DNA from: Daphnia carinata
Taxonomy: Eukaryota > Arthropoda > Branchiopoda > Diplostraca > Daphniidae
Length of the DNA stretch: 64,000 bases
Assembly: GCF_022539665.2 (NCBI RefSeq)
Contig: NC_081339.1
Coordinates: forward strand, 9,111,367 to 9,175,366
Direction of reading: 5' to 3'
The notes beneath the pieces were generated by a model. It made no database searches. It was not told the DNA's origin and was given only the letters and a program-made list of their open reading frames with translations. Positions 10,861-21,414 of this stretch are shown here, piece after piece. The translations under genes were made by a program, and so were the position numbers. Numbering within the stretch: position 1 is the first letter of the stretch; every line of letters begins with the position of its first letter.

Positions 10861-11036
10861 AGCGGCAGACGGACTTTGATCTATCCTTGTTTTGGAAGCT
10901 GGAACACTTAGCCATCTTAGACGATTGCGATGCAGTGGAGCTAGACGATCCTCTAGGCTCCTTTGGAGACAAAATCACCCGTCAAGAAGATGGGTGATAC
11001 TGCACCCCAATCTCCTGGAAAACGGATAAGTGGAGG

Positions 11037-14000
11037 TTGGAAAAGAATTTCCTGATGGCTAAAGGAAGACTGGAGAGTCTTTTAAACAGACTCAAGAAAA
11101 CGCCAGCGCTTCTATCTGCTTACCACCAGGAGATCGAACAACTTAGAGTCCAAAACTTCGTAGAAAAGGCAGACCTAAACTACGATGGACTCCACACTTA
11201 TCTGCCACATCATCCTGTCATTCGACAGGACAAAACTACCACAAAGATCCGACCGGTCTTTGACGGAGCGGCTAAGTCCAAATTTGGACCAAGCCTCAAC
11301 GACGTCCTAGAAACCGGTCCAAACCTGAATCCTGACCTGCTAGCCGTTCTAATGCGATTCCGATTAAATCGGATCGCATGGATAGCAGATATCGAAAAAG
11401 CTTTTTTAAACATCACCCTTCATCCTGAAGACTCAGAAGCAGTACGATTTCTGTGGGTAACGGAGCCAGAAACACCTGGCTCCCCTTTAGTCGCTTACAA
11501 ATGGAAACGAGTTCCATTTGGACTCAGTTCCAGCCCATTCTTGCTTAGAGTTACCCTCAACAAGCATTTGGATGGAATGGAGCCGCTGTACTCTACTACA
11601 GTTAAACAACTAAAAGAACAAATTTACGTCAACGACTACCTAGGTGGCGCCGACAGCATCCCCACAGCAAAAAACAGGATTCAGGAAACAAAGGCCATCT
11701 TCCAGGAGGCCAAACTCAACATGCGAAGCTGGGTGACAAACGACAAACCACTTCGCAAATTTCTCAGTGAGAAGGGGCTTATCAACCCCATTGTAAAAAT
11801 CTTCACTCAGAAACTGGAAGAGGGCCAACCAAAGGTCCTAGGCATTCGGTGGGACACCGAATCCGACACGTTCCAATTCGACCCCGCGCCTATCATTGAA
11901 GCCGCTACAGAATTGGGGGACCGAGTAACAAAAAGAAATATCCTACGGATATCTGCAAGAGTGTTTGATCCCATTGGGTTCTTAGCACCCACTACACTCC
12001 TGCTAAAAATCATCTACCAGAAGCTTTGGGAAGCGGAAATTGACTGGGACGTCGAAGCGCCGCCGGAAATAAAACAAACATGGATAGCTGCAATGACTGG
12101 GTTGAACGAGTTTGCCAAATTGAAAATCCCTCGCTGGATAGGCTACTCAAAAAGGGTCATACAATCAGCAGAAATTCACGTCTTCGGCGATGCGTCTGAG
12201 GCAGCGTATGGAGCCGTTGCTTACGCAAGGCTCCAAACCAAAAACAACGAAACCAGTATCCACTTTCTCGCCAGTAAAACAAAAGTGGCACCTCTCCCAA
12301 AGAAAAAAGTTACCCTACCACGACTGGAGTTATTGAGCTCGCTTTTAGCCGCACGGCTAGGAGAAAAACTGAAAAATTTTCTCCACATAGAGTCTTGGCG
12401 AACCATATTTTGGGCAGACTCTTTGGTAGCACTTGGGTGGCTCAGAGGAGATCCTAACAGATGGAAACCATTTGTTAGGAACCAAGTGGAAGCTATCAGG
12501 AAGCTGTCTGGAGTAAGTTGGTGGCGGCACTGCCCGGGCATACACAATCCTGCGGATCTTGCCTCGCGGGGAGCGCCAGCGTCAGCGCTGGTACACTCCG
12601 AGCTATGGTGGAATGGTCCACCATGGCTAAAGGACGAAACAGAATGGCCGGATTCAACACCCGAAGCAGGGGAGACGAGCATCTACGAAAAGATCGAAGC
12701 GGAAGCCAAAGGAAAAACCGTCATCATGTCGGTGGTTACCGTGGAACCAGCTACCCCAATGGAATGGCAGCTGGAACGAATTCCATCATGGAATCGCCTA
12801 CTTCGACGAACCGCCTGGATGCTTAGGTTCATCTCCAAGAATCGCCCCACCAACAGAACGCAGATACAAACTCCAATCAAGATAGGAGACGAAAAAGAAA
12901 TACTGGTAGACCATCTTACAGTAGAGGAACTGACGAAGGCGGAGCTACTTATCTACAGGCAGCTCCAAAAAGAAGCATTTCCAAAGACGTTTCAAGACCT
13001 ACAAGAGGGAAGGCAACCACACCACAAGGAGAAAATTGCCAAACTCCGACCCGTGTGGGATGAAAGAGACAAGGTGATCAGAGTGACCGGAAGGGTTGAG
13101 TTGGCACTAAGAGACAGGGACATTGAACCTGCCATACTGCTGCCCACTCACCACCCAGTTGTCAAATTGTTCATCGCGGACAGGCACGTCTCACTTAAAC
13201 ACGCCGGAGTGAAAACTACCCTCTCCGATTTAAGAGAACATTTTTGGATTATTAAAGGACGTCAGCAGACTAAGTCAGTTTGGCATGCCTGCGTCAAATG
13301 CCAACGGCTAACTTCACCGCCATTCACAGAAGTAGCTGCACCTCTACCACTGAATCGCTTGAAACAAGCGAAAGCCTTCGAAATCACGGGTGTGGATTTC
13401 GCAGGGCCATTGTATTACAAACACCCAATATCACGTAAGAAACGCAAGCAAGCGGAACTTACGACCTCCGTGGATCCCCCACAAACGGATGATCCAAGTA
13501 TGGAGACTCCAGCAGAGCCTCCAGCCATGGAACAAACGGAGGAAAAAGAAAACCTCCAACCGGACGACTCAGGCAAGATGAAAAAGGGTACAATCAAGCA
13601 ACCCAAAAGTTATGCATGCTTATTCACCTGTGCGGTGACTAGGGCCGTCCACCTGGAGTTAACTAAAACCATGTCAGCACGTGACTTTCTCCTAGCTTTC
13701 CGAAGATTTTCGGCTAGGAGAGGTAACGTATCTGTCATGTATTCGGACAACGCACAAACCTTTAGGTGCGTTTCCAAACACTTAAAGGTCTTGAGATCTG
13801 ATCCAGCTATCCATGACCTCTTAGCCATGCGAAAAACCGAGTGGATCTTCTCCGCCAGCCTAGCCCCATGGTGGGGAGGCATTTGGGAACGCATGGTTAG
13901 GACAATGAAAGACCTACTACGGCGTTCCAATGACCGTGCGTGTATAGAATACGACGAGTTGGAAGTCAGTTTGATCGACACAGAAAGCGTAGTGAACGCA

Positions 14001-14315
14001 AGGCCACTCACTTATGTGGCAGAGGGGAATGATGATCCACTTCCCATCACTCCAAATCAATTTCTGAACAACAGACGATCTAATTGCACTCCGCCGGAGC
14101 CAGCAATTAACCTACTGACTCCCGACCCAACCAACGCACGACTCATCGAGATGGACCGTCTACGCAGAGACTACGTCAAGGACACTTGCGAGCGATTCGT
14201 GAATGACTACTTGCTCCAAGTAGACAATTTTCACTGCAAAGGAGGGCCTGGACGCAAGATCCGAGTAGGCGAAGTTAGACGAGCGAAGTTAGACTTATGT
14301 GGACAGTCGGTGTAG
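11037..14315 (+). pseudogene. BEL/Pao pol: reverse transcriptase, RNase H, integrase
   Basis: This 1092-codon open frame has no ATG at its start and probably continues the upstream frame. Approximate residues are: reverse transcriptase 50-250 with WIADIEKAFLNI (first catalytic Asp) and a second catalytic box reading YVND where YVDD is expected; RNase H 380-520 with HVFGDAS and LPRLELLSS; integrase zinc motif about 715-760; catalytic core with GVDFAGP, YSDNAQTF and WWGGIWERM, keeping the D, D and E residues. A frameshift near 14290 moves the C-terminus into the next frame. The D-to-N change in the active site should abolish polymerisation. Confidence 0.9.
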
Positions 14316-14665
14316 TGAAGGAGCTGATTTCCAGCCGAGACGGGCTGATGCGATCGGTAACGGTCAAGACCCCTAACGGGAACTTGATTAACCGAGCGAT
14401 TCAGTCCCTACACCCCCTGGAATTACGCGAGGACCAGCCCGACGACGTTGAAGCACTACCCGCGCCGGAGATGGAGCCGGAAGAAGACACAACTCCATCC
14501 GTGTCAGCCGCCAGCCCGGTCGAAGAGAGTGAGCCGTGGAGCACGGGCTCTGGTGGGGAGTGTGTTGGGAATATATTAGATTCCCAACAGCAGACGACGC
14601 GGTCTGGACGCCGCACGAGGCTGCCCAGCCGTTTTAATGCTTTTGAATTGGGTGGTCCTCGATAG
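14297..14665 (+). pseudogene. BEL pol C-terminal extension running into the 3' LTR
   Basis: After a frameshift near 14290 the pol frame continues with GVVKELISSRDGLMRSV, the basic C-terminal integrase domain, and an acidic Pro/Ser-rich tail. The stop at 14663-14665 lies 100 bp inside the 3' LTR, so about 34 codons are encoded by LTR sequence (ending TRLPSRFNAFELGGPR). It overlaps the polypurine tract (14551-14562). Confidence 0.75.
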
Positions 14666-14871
14666 AGGGCCACCATTGTACATTTTTCTTGTATGTAAGC
14701 CCCACCCTAGGCCTATTGGCCGTCTCGCAAGAGAGGGCAAGGGGCAGTCAGTCGTGAAATACATCTCCCACAGTTAACAACTAGTTCCAACCAGTGTTCC
14801 CGGGTTTTCATCTTTAAAACTTCTTCAACTTATCAAAGGTAAAGTCAGGCACGGGCTGACTATTCCCTTCA
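14563..14871 (+). repeat. BEL 3' LTR
   Basis: 309 bp, starts TGTTGGGAATATATTAG and ends CTATTCCCTTCA, preceded by the purine tract TGGTGGGGAGTG. It differs from the 5' LTR at about eight positions, including a cluster of three at GCGGTCTGG versus GCATCCTGG. Followed by the target duplication GCCTT at 14872-14876. Confidence 0.95.
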
Positions 14872-15302
14872 GCCTTCTCGGCTTCGGTCGAAAAGCTTTT
14901 AGTGCCAAAGGAAATATTTTTATCCCAACGACAATCGTCTTTCCGATATAAATTTTGAAGAAATGTTGCTCTGAAAAGCAAACAATGATTTGCAATGCGA
15001 AAAAAAATAAAGGAAATGAAAGAACAATATACTGTTAATGTATTTTTATTATTGGTTGCAAAAAACTAAAAATGATCAACTGGTAAATCAAAGCATAAGT
15101 CCCAAAACGGGGATATCTGAAATATTGATGGTCTATCGGAATATTACCTTGGTAATAGCTTTCAATCCTAGATTGCGTTGATAAAAATAAAAGTATCAGT
15201 ATCAGTAATGTGTGAAATACTTCAAAATAGTATCGCGATTTTTTTTCGAAAATTTGGTACCACGATACCGATACTTCTTCAAAGTATCGCTTCCCATCCT
15301 AG
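14872..15302 (+). mobile_element. hAT remnant, 3' portion with subterminal GTATC repeats
   Basis: After the BEL insertion the hAT dimerisation region resumes briefly (about 14880-14960). A non-coding stretch follows with many GTATC/GATAC motifs around 15190-15290. It ends in a TIR-like sequence CTTCCCATCCTAG at about 15290-15302; read inward this starts CTAGGATGGGAAG, close to hAT termini. The counterpart in the right arm ends near 59866. Confidence 0.6.
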
Positions 15303-16212
15303 TTGAAGGTTAAATATTTGTTGCATCAGAAACTAAATATATTGTTGGTGAAAAGTCCCTGGAAACGGGATTCGAAGGCTTTTGTAAGACATGAATTTCA
15401 AAACAAAGATTGGTTCAAACATGATGTTAAGTATATTATTCAAACAATAAAATGGTATTTCATTTTTTATAGTTTTTTTCAGGTTTTGTTACAGTTTAAT
15501 TTTTACAGCATGTTTCAAGTATAATTGTATTGCAATTTATACTTTTAAAAAAGCACCAGGTAAAATATTATTAACAAAGGAGTAATTCTTGCACGCTGAA
15601 TCCGTCGAGAAGTATGGCGTACCTTTGGCGATATTCAGTCCCGACTGTATATGGTAATCTCTAAACCAAAGTGTATACAGTAACATTAGTGTGCAGGTAA
15701 CATATCGCTGAAACGATGAGTTCTATTTCGAACTATTTCAATATTTGGGGACGAACCTCCCAATTGAGTTGGTATTTTATTGGACACCAGGAACGACCCG
15801 TTAGCCGTGGAACGGAACACCTTAAGGATTTTTTGCCGCACCGTCATATGCAATAAAGGTGGGATAAAAAACATTGAAGATCAAACTATTTTCGGGTTCA
15901 GGATTTCATTCGACTAATAACGTAATGAATGTGGATGGTACAAGGGGCTATTAAAAAAATAACAAATGCAATTAAATAATTTGCGATAACTCAAGCATGC
16001 ACCTTCAACCATACTTGGTGGACATCTTGCAGCAAGTATTCTGCATATCCAGCCTGCAATCTGATAAGATAGATTCGTACAATGAATAGTACATATTCCT
16101 GGAACCCAGGTGACTTCCAATCGCCCTCCCAGCTCACTCCGAAGAATGAACCGACTACGAAAGAAAAGAATTTTGCTGTCATTTGCTATTTTCTTGACTG
16201 TGAACTCGTTGT
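15303..16212. other. Arm sequence without a recognised gene
   Basis: Short open frames on both strands (for example 15686-15874 and 15914-16237, minus) are conserved in the right arm but match nothing I recognise and lack coding hallmarks. Somewhere around 15600-15900 the two arms change from several percent divergence (outside) to near identity (inside). The right arm has two extra insertions here: a MITE and a BEL fragment. Confidence 0.5.
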
Positions 16213-16295
16213 TACAAGGTGTGAAGATCGAACTCACGTTTCTATACAGAGACCAGAACTTAAGTCCGGCGCCTTAACCACTCGGCCAACCTGGT
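16213..16295 (-). tRNA. tRNA-Leu (TAA), left arm
   Basis: An 83 nt type II tRNA with a long variable arm. The anticodon loop is CTTAAGT with anticodon TAA and stem CCGGA/TCTGG. The acceptor ACCAGGT pairs with ACCTTGT with one C-T mismatch, and the T stem GTGAG/TTCAC is intact with one G-T pair. Its partner is at 57305-57387. Confidence 0.8.
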
Positions 16296-16433
16296 GTTAA
16301 ATAACACTATTTCACTCAATTGGAGTCCCAGCTTAAAATTCCAATCGTCCAATGAGACACTAAAAAAAAATTAACAGACTACGATAGAAGAGAAGATTGC
16401 TGTCATTTACCATTCTCGTGACTACAAACTAGT

Positions 16434-16443
16434 GTTTACCAGG
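16434..16443 (+). repeat. Target-site duplication (left) of the Pack-MULE-like element
   Basis: GTTTACCAGG lies here and again at 20935-20944. The right arm has only one copy (57157-57166, inverted) with no insertion, so the empty site is directly visible. Confidence 0.95.
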
Positions 16444-17060
16444 GTAGCCGGAGAAATAGGACCTGGAGAAATAGGACCCGGAGATTTAGGACCTACAAAT
16501 AGGACCTGGAGAAATAGGACCTGGAGAAATAGGACCCAATCTTCAAACATTTTTTGAAGGGTCCTACTTCTCCCTATTGAGGGTCCTATTTCTCCAGCCT
16601 TGAGGTCCTATTTCTCCATCTTAAAAAAATTAAATGTGTAATGGGCTTAATATTCCGATATGTTGAAAAAAAAACCGAACGGCTTATATTGGTTTCTGCA
16701 CTTCAAACACCGTTATCAATATGACGCCTTTTCACTGCATTATAACTTTTTTTAAAAAATTTACATTCATAATATTTTTGCAGGATTATATGCTTTTTCT
16801 ATTGCTTTTTAGAGCTCATTTAATAGAAAAGTAATTTTGTTTATACAGTATTTGGATTTTTGCATTTCACATTTTCTTACTGGTGTTTTCAGGCCTACCA
16901 TCACCCGCCCTTTACTAGTGTCGCTATTCACTTTTTTTTTCTTCGTGCCTCAATGAGGATTCTTGGGAGGGCACATAAGTACCTCTTAATACACAGATAA
17001 CTAAGAAAATTATTATATAAAAATAATTTAAGAAACGTTAATTTCATAGTAAAACACTGT

Positions 17061-17877
17061 TTGCCCTTGCGCAAAATATTGTTTTTTACGATATATATGG
17101 CAACGGTTACTACAAGCAGACGACTGTTTCAAGCTCGAAGTGTCAACATCCTACAATTCTATGAATCGTTGAAGTTGCTTATTGTAAGCGGTGTTTGTTT
17201 GACAGGTAAGTGGCTAGTTTCAGTAAAATTAAAAATTTTCTATTACCTAGGTTTGGCAGTTTTGGTACATTTCAAATTCATGTTGGCATTAGCACCACAG
17301 AAGAAAAAATTTACTTGGAAGGAAAGGTATTTAAAGTGTAGACATAATTTTATTAGTTGCAGTTGGAAATTTGACACACATTACTAATCCAAAATGTTTC
17401 TTAGGTGGTTACTTTCAAGGAGAATCATGAAACTAGAGCATGATTTACCATGAACCATTTGGGAACCAACTTGTTAGCTGCCTTATAGCTATCATCCTTC
17501 TGGTAATCTAGATTTTCACAGATTTTTTGTTCGTGAAATTTATGTAATCATTTTTCTTATCGTTCAGATGAAATAACAGCATTACAGCTGTTAGTTACGT
17601 CAAGACATTAATCTGAAGATGCAAGTACTGAGCTTTAACGGATTTCAATTTACAGAAGCAAGACATCCAATTCTGTTGTTGAGGAGAAAACCAACTACAC
17701 ACCCAGCTATGAATGGACACATGTGTGTAATTGAATCTAAATTAATTTTATTTTTATGGTTTAAAGGCTTTTCGTTCTAATCTTCCTGCTAGATAGTATC
17801 TGAGAGCCATTCTTTAATTATCATTTCACTTAGATGCATTTTCAACTAGTAAATACATTAATTTATTATCGTCTTAG
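17061..17877 (+). other. Interior of Pack-MULE-like element, possible promoter-proximal or captured sequence
   Basis: An open frame at 17061-17387 contains an ATG at about 17097 (MATVTTSRRLFQARSV) and a donor-like ACAGGTAAGT near 17203. I do not recognise it. A further exon-like piece near 17655-17735 (KTSNSVVEEKTNYTPSYEW) precedes the clear JADE exons and may belong to them. Nothing is certain here. Confidence 0.3.
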
Positions 17878-19060
17878 GTAGCAAACCGAAATCGGTATCA
17901 TCGCTGAGCAGTGCCCAAGAAAATGTCCAGGAGCACGTAACACTATTCCGTATTATTGATTTCCATGATATCAATATTGGATATGGATCACGGGATCTCA
18001 TGTTGAAGGCGAGGGGGAGGAGAACACCCAATCCGTTAGAAAGCTGAAAAAAGAAATGACCGTCGAAGAAAGGCACTTAATCCGTGCCCAAAAGTATAGG
18101 ATACATAAACATTTTTACGTTTTGCGTTTAATTATTTAGAGTTACTTGTGTGTGAAAAGGCTACAACTCATCGAATCGGACTTTTATAAGCATGCCAGCA
18201 TTAATGAAACGGCGCGGACGCTAGATCTTGATCTCGATGTCGTTGTCGTTGATCAAATTTTCAACTTTTGGGTTCTTAAACGAAAGGTGTGTGCTCCCAA
18301 ATTCATGTGTCTCTACTACAAGCAATCAATTTTCTTTTCTAAAATTTCCAGTCCAACCGAGACAGACCATTGCTACCGCCCAAAACCACTGAAACGGAAA
18401 GATTAAGTCAGCAACAACAGCAAGATATGGAACGTATGAAATTGTTTGTACAGCTACGACAAGACCTAGAGAGGGTATGAACATACTTCTCATTAACTTT
18501 ATTATTTTATCTCGTTAAATGCAGAGTTGTCAGTAAAAACTGTTCTTCGCTGTAGGTTCGAAATTTGTGTTACATGGTCAGCCGAAGAGAGAAATTATCA
18601 CGATCGTATTTTCGATTGCGAGAACAAACCTTCCACAAGCAACAGCGATTTTGTCTCTGTCTGATCTACAAAAAACTATCACCCCAGCAGAACTGACGCC
18701 AATCATGGCTCCAATGTCTATGACCTTGTATATTTACGTGAGGAAACGATCCAAAAAGAAGGCTTAGAACAAGTCATTCAACTCATAGCAGGCGTACAGT
18801 CGAACATCCCCGCAATGAAAAAGGTTTGGCTTTTCCGTAATTATCGATGACAAGGAAACAGTTCTCAATCTGTGTGCGTTGAATTTATTTGGTTGCAGGA
18901 TAAAAATGGAATCGTTGGTCGTCCCAATCATTTAAAGGAAGACAACCCATACAAACGCACGTACATGAATGGGGGCGAAAGTCGTTGATTCCGCTCGCTA
19001 TCTTCCATCAGTGCCGAATCGGCTGCCTCTGATACTGAAACAAACAGTAGATGGAAGAGA
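17878..19060 (+). pseudogene. Captured JADE/rhinoceros-type gene fragment with introns
   Basis: Consecutive exon-like blocks with canonical splice sites encode the region that follows the PHD fingers in JADE (PHF15/16/17, Drosophila rno) proteins. They lie at about 17878-18093 (KKEMTVEERHLIRAQK), 18160-18286 (DFYKHASINETA and DQIFNFWVLKRK), 18352-18474 (SNRDRPLLPPK and LFVQLRQDLER), 18556-18833 (VRNLCYMVSRREKLSRSYF, then NHGSNVYDLVYLREE) and 18899 onward (KDKNGIVGRP). The introns are 66-82 bp and have been kept, so capture was at DNA level rather than by retroposition. At least two frameshifts, one before KKEMTV and one around 18650-18700, make it non-coding as a whole. JADE proteins are scaffolds of HBO1 histone acetyltransferase complexes; the N-terminal PHD region is absent. 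Confidence 0.85.
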
Positions 19061-19400
19061 CCGGTATTTCAAATCATCTTCCTGTTCGAGTTTCTACGCC
19101 GATCACAATTTCCCATTTTTTATTCTTTCCGTCCAGGTGAGAACACCTTCGCAAACATCAATTACCTCGGTCGACAGCGATTTCGATGTAGCCATTACAC
19201 AGCTTGGTTCCAAAAAAGCCAGTTCGAAAACTAGTGATAGAGCTGGCAAGTTCATTTACACCGACAGTGAAGAAGAAGCGGGACCTTTTAGGCTTTTGAT
19301 GTTACCTGCTAAATTTTTGTTTAATTGTTTGTATTTTGTAAAAATAAATGTAAATCAATTACCAAAAATTTATGGTTTTATTTTAATTTAAACAAATTTT
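19061..19400 (+). pseudogene. Probable 3' end of the captured JADE-type gene
   Basis: An acceptor-like TTCCGTCCAG lies at about 19126-19137, followed by coding-like sequence (FIYTDSEEEAGPF near 19250-19290). A polyadenylation-type AATAAA is at 19343-19348. It is consistent with the last exon and 3' untranslated region of the captured gene, but I cannot confirm homology. Confidence 0.4.
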
Positions 19401-19700
19401 CTTGCGTCCTTTGGCTGCCGCGATCCGGACATTCCGCGGATGTTCCAATACGTACGTTCACTGAACGTACGGATTTGCCATCCTGCAGACGTCCAACTAA
19501 GGACGTCCGTAGTACTCCCAAATAAGGACGTTACCAGGACTTCCAATTAATTACGTCCGTAGGACGTCCTCCAGTGGACGTCCCTAAAACCGGACATTAG
19601 GACATCCTGGTGACGTACATCTGCCGTCAGAATAGGACGTCCCGATCGGCCAGCCAGGACGTAGATGGGATGTCCCTGGGACGGACAAAGGTTAGTAGGG
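19400..19700. repeat. GGACGTCC-rich palindromic repeat (MITE-like)
   Basis: About 300 bp densely filled with GGACGTCC, GGACGT and ACGTCC variants in both orientations, including a perfect ACGTACGTTCACTGAACGTACG-type inverted pair near 19451-19472. It resembles short foldback MITEs and lies nested within the larger element. Confidence 0.55.
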
Positions 19701-20756
19701 TATGTATGTGCTATAATCTTTTTGTTTAAGGAAGGCAAGCCAGCATATGCCATCCAATTTCAGGGGAAAAGCAGGACTCTGATAAAATGAAAACTCAACT
19801 TAAACGGAAGTTAGATAAGTTGGAGAAGAAGAAACTAAACAAACAAAGGAAAAATAACAGATGCCAAGGTAAACTTTGATTTCGACAAAAAAAATAGACC
19901 TTCAACTAATTTTACTTTTCTGTATTTTAACAGATAAAAGAATACTAAGCGCAATAGGTTAAAAAAAATGTGGAATTGATTGCGAGCTTGATAAACCAAT
20001 TAGGAAAGAGAATAAAATCAACATCACAAACGAGAAAGAAGTTGGTTGAACGCATCGAAGAACAAGAAAAGAGAAAGGAACAACAACAGAAAAGGGATAA
20101 ATCAACATTAAGAAAACGAAAAATGAAAGGAAAGCATAAACTGAATAAACTAGCGAAAAAAAAAACTTATCGTATGAATTGCCGATATTGACATGGATGA
20201 GCTGCCTCGTGTTCCATTATTTACAAGCCGTGCCATGATAGTTTTGTATAACAATACACTGGCATGCCTTCCATGATCCGAGCGGAACTCATTATTTTCG
20301 TTCTTGCCACGTAGGTCTCTATTTATGGTTTTGCGGCATATATTTTTTTTATTAAAAAATGTGCTTGTCTTAAATAATATATATATAATTTTTTTATTAT
20401 TTATCAGTGTATTAAGGAGTACTTAGGGGAAAGCATGCCCCTCGTCTCCGGGAATTCGCATGGAATAAGGATATCAGCCAGGGGGGAGGGCGATACTAGG
20501 ACTGGAAACGCCACTAACGAAAGGTCAAGGGCAAAAAATCAAACACTGTGTAAAAATAAGCATAACTTTTATACATGAGCTGTGTAAAGCAATAGATAAT
20601 GCGTGTAATCGTGCAAAAAAAATACAAATATGAATTCAAACAAAAAAGTTATGATGGACTGATTACACGAGCAATTGATAATGTGGTTTGGAGTGCGGAA
20701 AACTACATAAGCCGTCCGGTTCTTCCTTTATAACAACGGGCTTTAGGGCTATTTCC
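19701..20756. other. Remaining interior of Pack-MULE-like element
   Basis: Contains Lys/Glu-rich open stretches (19790-19860 and 19970-20191) that could be coiled-coil exons of unknown origin, separated by an intron-like 50-90 bp gap. AT-rich sequence to about 20756 follows. No transposase motif is seen. Confidence 0.35.
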
Positions 20757-20937
20757 CAAGGAGAAATAGGACCATTACTATGGAGAAATAGGACCCTTAT
20801 GAGGGAGAAATAGGACCCTTCAAAATATGATTGATGATTGGGTCCTAATTCTCCGGGTCCTATTTCTCCAGGTCCTATTTTGGGGTCCTAAATCTCCGGG
20901 TCCTATTTCTCCAGGTCCTATTTCTCCGGCAATCGTT

Positions 20938-21020
20938 TACCAGGTGTGTTGAACGAACTCACGGCTCTAGACAAAGACCAGAACTTAAGTCTGGCGCCAT
21001 AACCACTCGGCCAACCTGGT
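20938..21020 (-). pseudogene. tRNA-Leu (TAA) copy 2, left arm
   Basis: The acceptor (ACCAGGT/ACCTGGT) and anticodon stem (CCAGA/TCTGG) pair perfectly, but the T arm GTGAG-TTCGTTC-AACAC has two mismatches and an altered loop. The Pack-MULE-like element inserted at its 3' end; the 10 bp duplication includes the last bases of this tRNA copy. Partner 57081-57163. Confidence 0.7.
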
Positions 21021-21120
21021 ACACTAAAAATCAGTAACAGTAGCAGTAATAGCTGCTCCAAAGAAATTTTCTTTCTTTCCAGTTGCACACAACCGTTAAA
21101 CAATACATTTAAGATCAACG

Positions 21121-21185
21121 TGTGAAAATCCAACTTACGTATCTATAAAGAAACGAAAACTTAAGTCTGGTGCCTTCACATCTAG
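21121..21185 (-). pseudogene. Partial tRNA-Leu copy, left arm
   Basis: Retains the anticodon-arm and variable-arm region (CACCAGACTTAAG reading on the minus strand) but lacks a proper acceptor and T arm. Partner at about 56917-56980. Confidence 0.5.
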
Positions 21186-21332
21186 GGTAATCAATTAATA
21201 TATCTTTAGCAATCAAATAATTGTGTTAAGTATTATCAGCACATGTTGCGACAGATTTTAATAACAGAAATCCAATTTACCAGGATATAGATTCAATTTA
21301 GCGTTAGTAGTCTATTGTAGCAAACTTATGGT

Positions 21333-21414
21333 TACCAGGTATGAGGATCGAACTTACGTCCCTATACAGAGACAGAAATTAAGTCTGGCGCCTTAACAAC
21401 ACGGTGAACCTTGT
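21333..21414 (-). pseudogene. tRNA-Leu copy 3, left arm
   Basis: A degraded copy with a changed anticodon loop (GACTTAATTTC) and a damaged D arm. It belongs to the same tandem set, sharing flanks such as AATTGGAAT...TCCAATT hairpin-like blocks. Partner 56687-56768. Confidence 0.6.

Larger units (their letters stand above)
5537..14871 (+). mobile_element. BEL/Pao LTR retrotransposon, full length but mutated
   Basis: The element has two 309 bp LTRs and a 5 bp target duplication (GCCTT). A tRNA-complementary TGG directly follows the 5' LTR. Inside are gag with CCHC-type knuckles, an aspartic protease, and a pol of Pao type (reverse transcriptase, RNase H, integrase). The order protease-RT-RH-IN and motifs such as FLNITLHPED, LPRLELLS and WWGGIWERMV are BEL/Pao signatures. 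The two LTRs differ at about 8 of 309 positions. Frameshifts and stops in gag, protease and pol, plus an altered catalytic residue in the reverse transcriptase, argue that this copy is inactive. It is absent from the right palindrome arm. Confidence 0.95.
16444..20934. mobile_element. Pack-MULE-like DNA transposon carrying JADE-type gene exons
   Basis: A 4491 bp insertion flanked by a 10 bp target duplication and missing from the right arm. Both ends consist of tandem GGAGAAATAGGACC motifs. At the left, about six face one way and three the other; the right end mirrors this, giving long compound terminal inverted repeats (about 16444-16620 and 20757-20934). A 9-10 bp duplication with long TIRs is typical of Mutator-like elements. 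No transposase is recognisable. Instead the interior carries several exons and introns of a JADE/rhinoceros-like PHD-finger gene, a GGACGTCC-rich repeat and Lys-rich stretches. This is the architecture of a non-autonomous element that captured genomic host DNA. The class assignment is inferred. Confidence 0.85.

Noticed and set aside
15600-15700. Possible integrase-like reading (YGVPLAIFS) on the plus strand
   Set aside because: Too short, followed by stops, and on the strand opposite to the BEL fragment of the right arm; likely coincidental.
16448-16620. GGAGAAATAGGACC repeats considered as a CRISPR-like or satellite array
   Set aside because: They occur at both ends of one insertion in mirrored arrangement, have no unique spacers of constant length, and coincide with a target duplication; transposon termini explain them.
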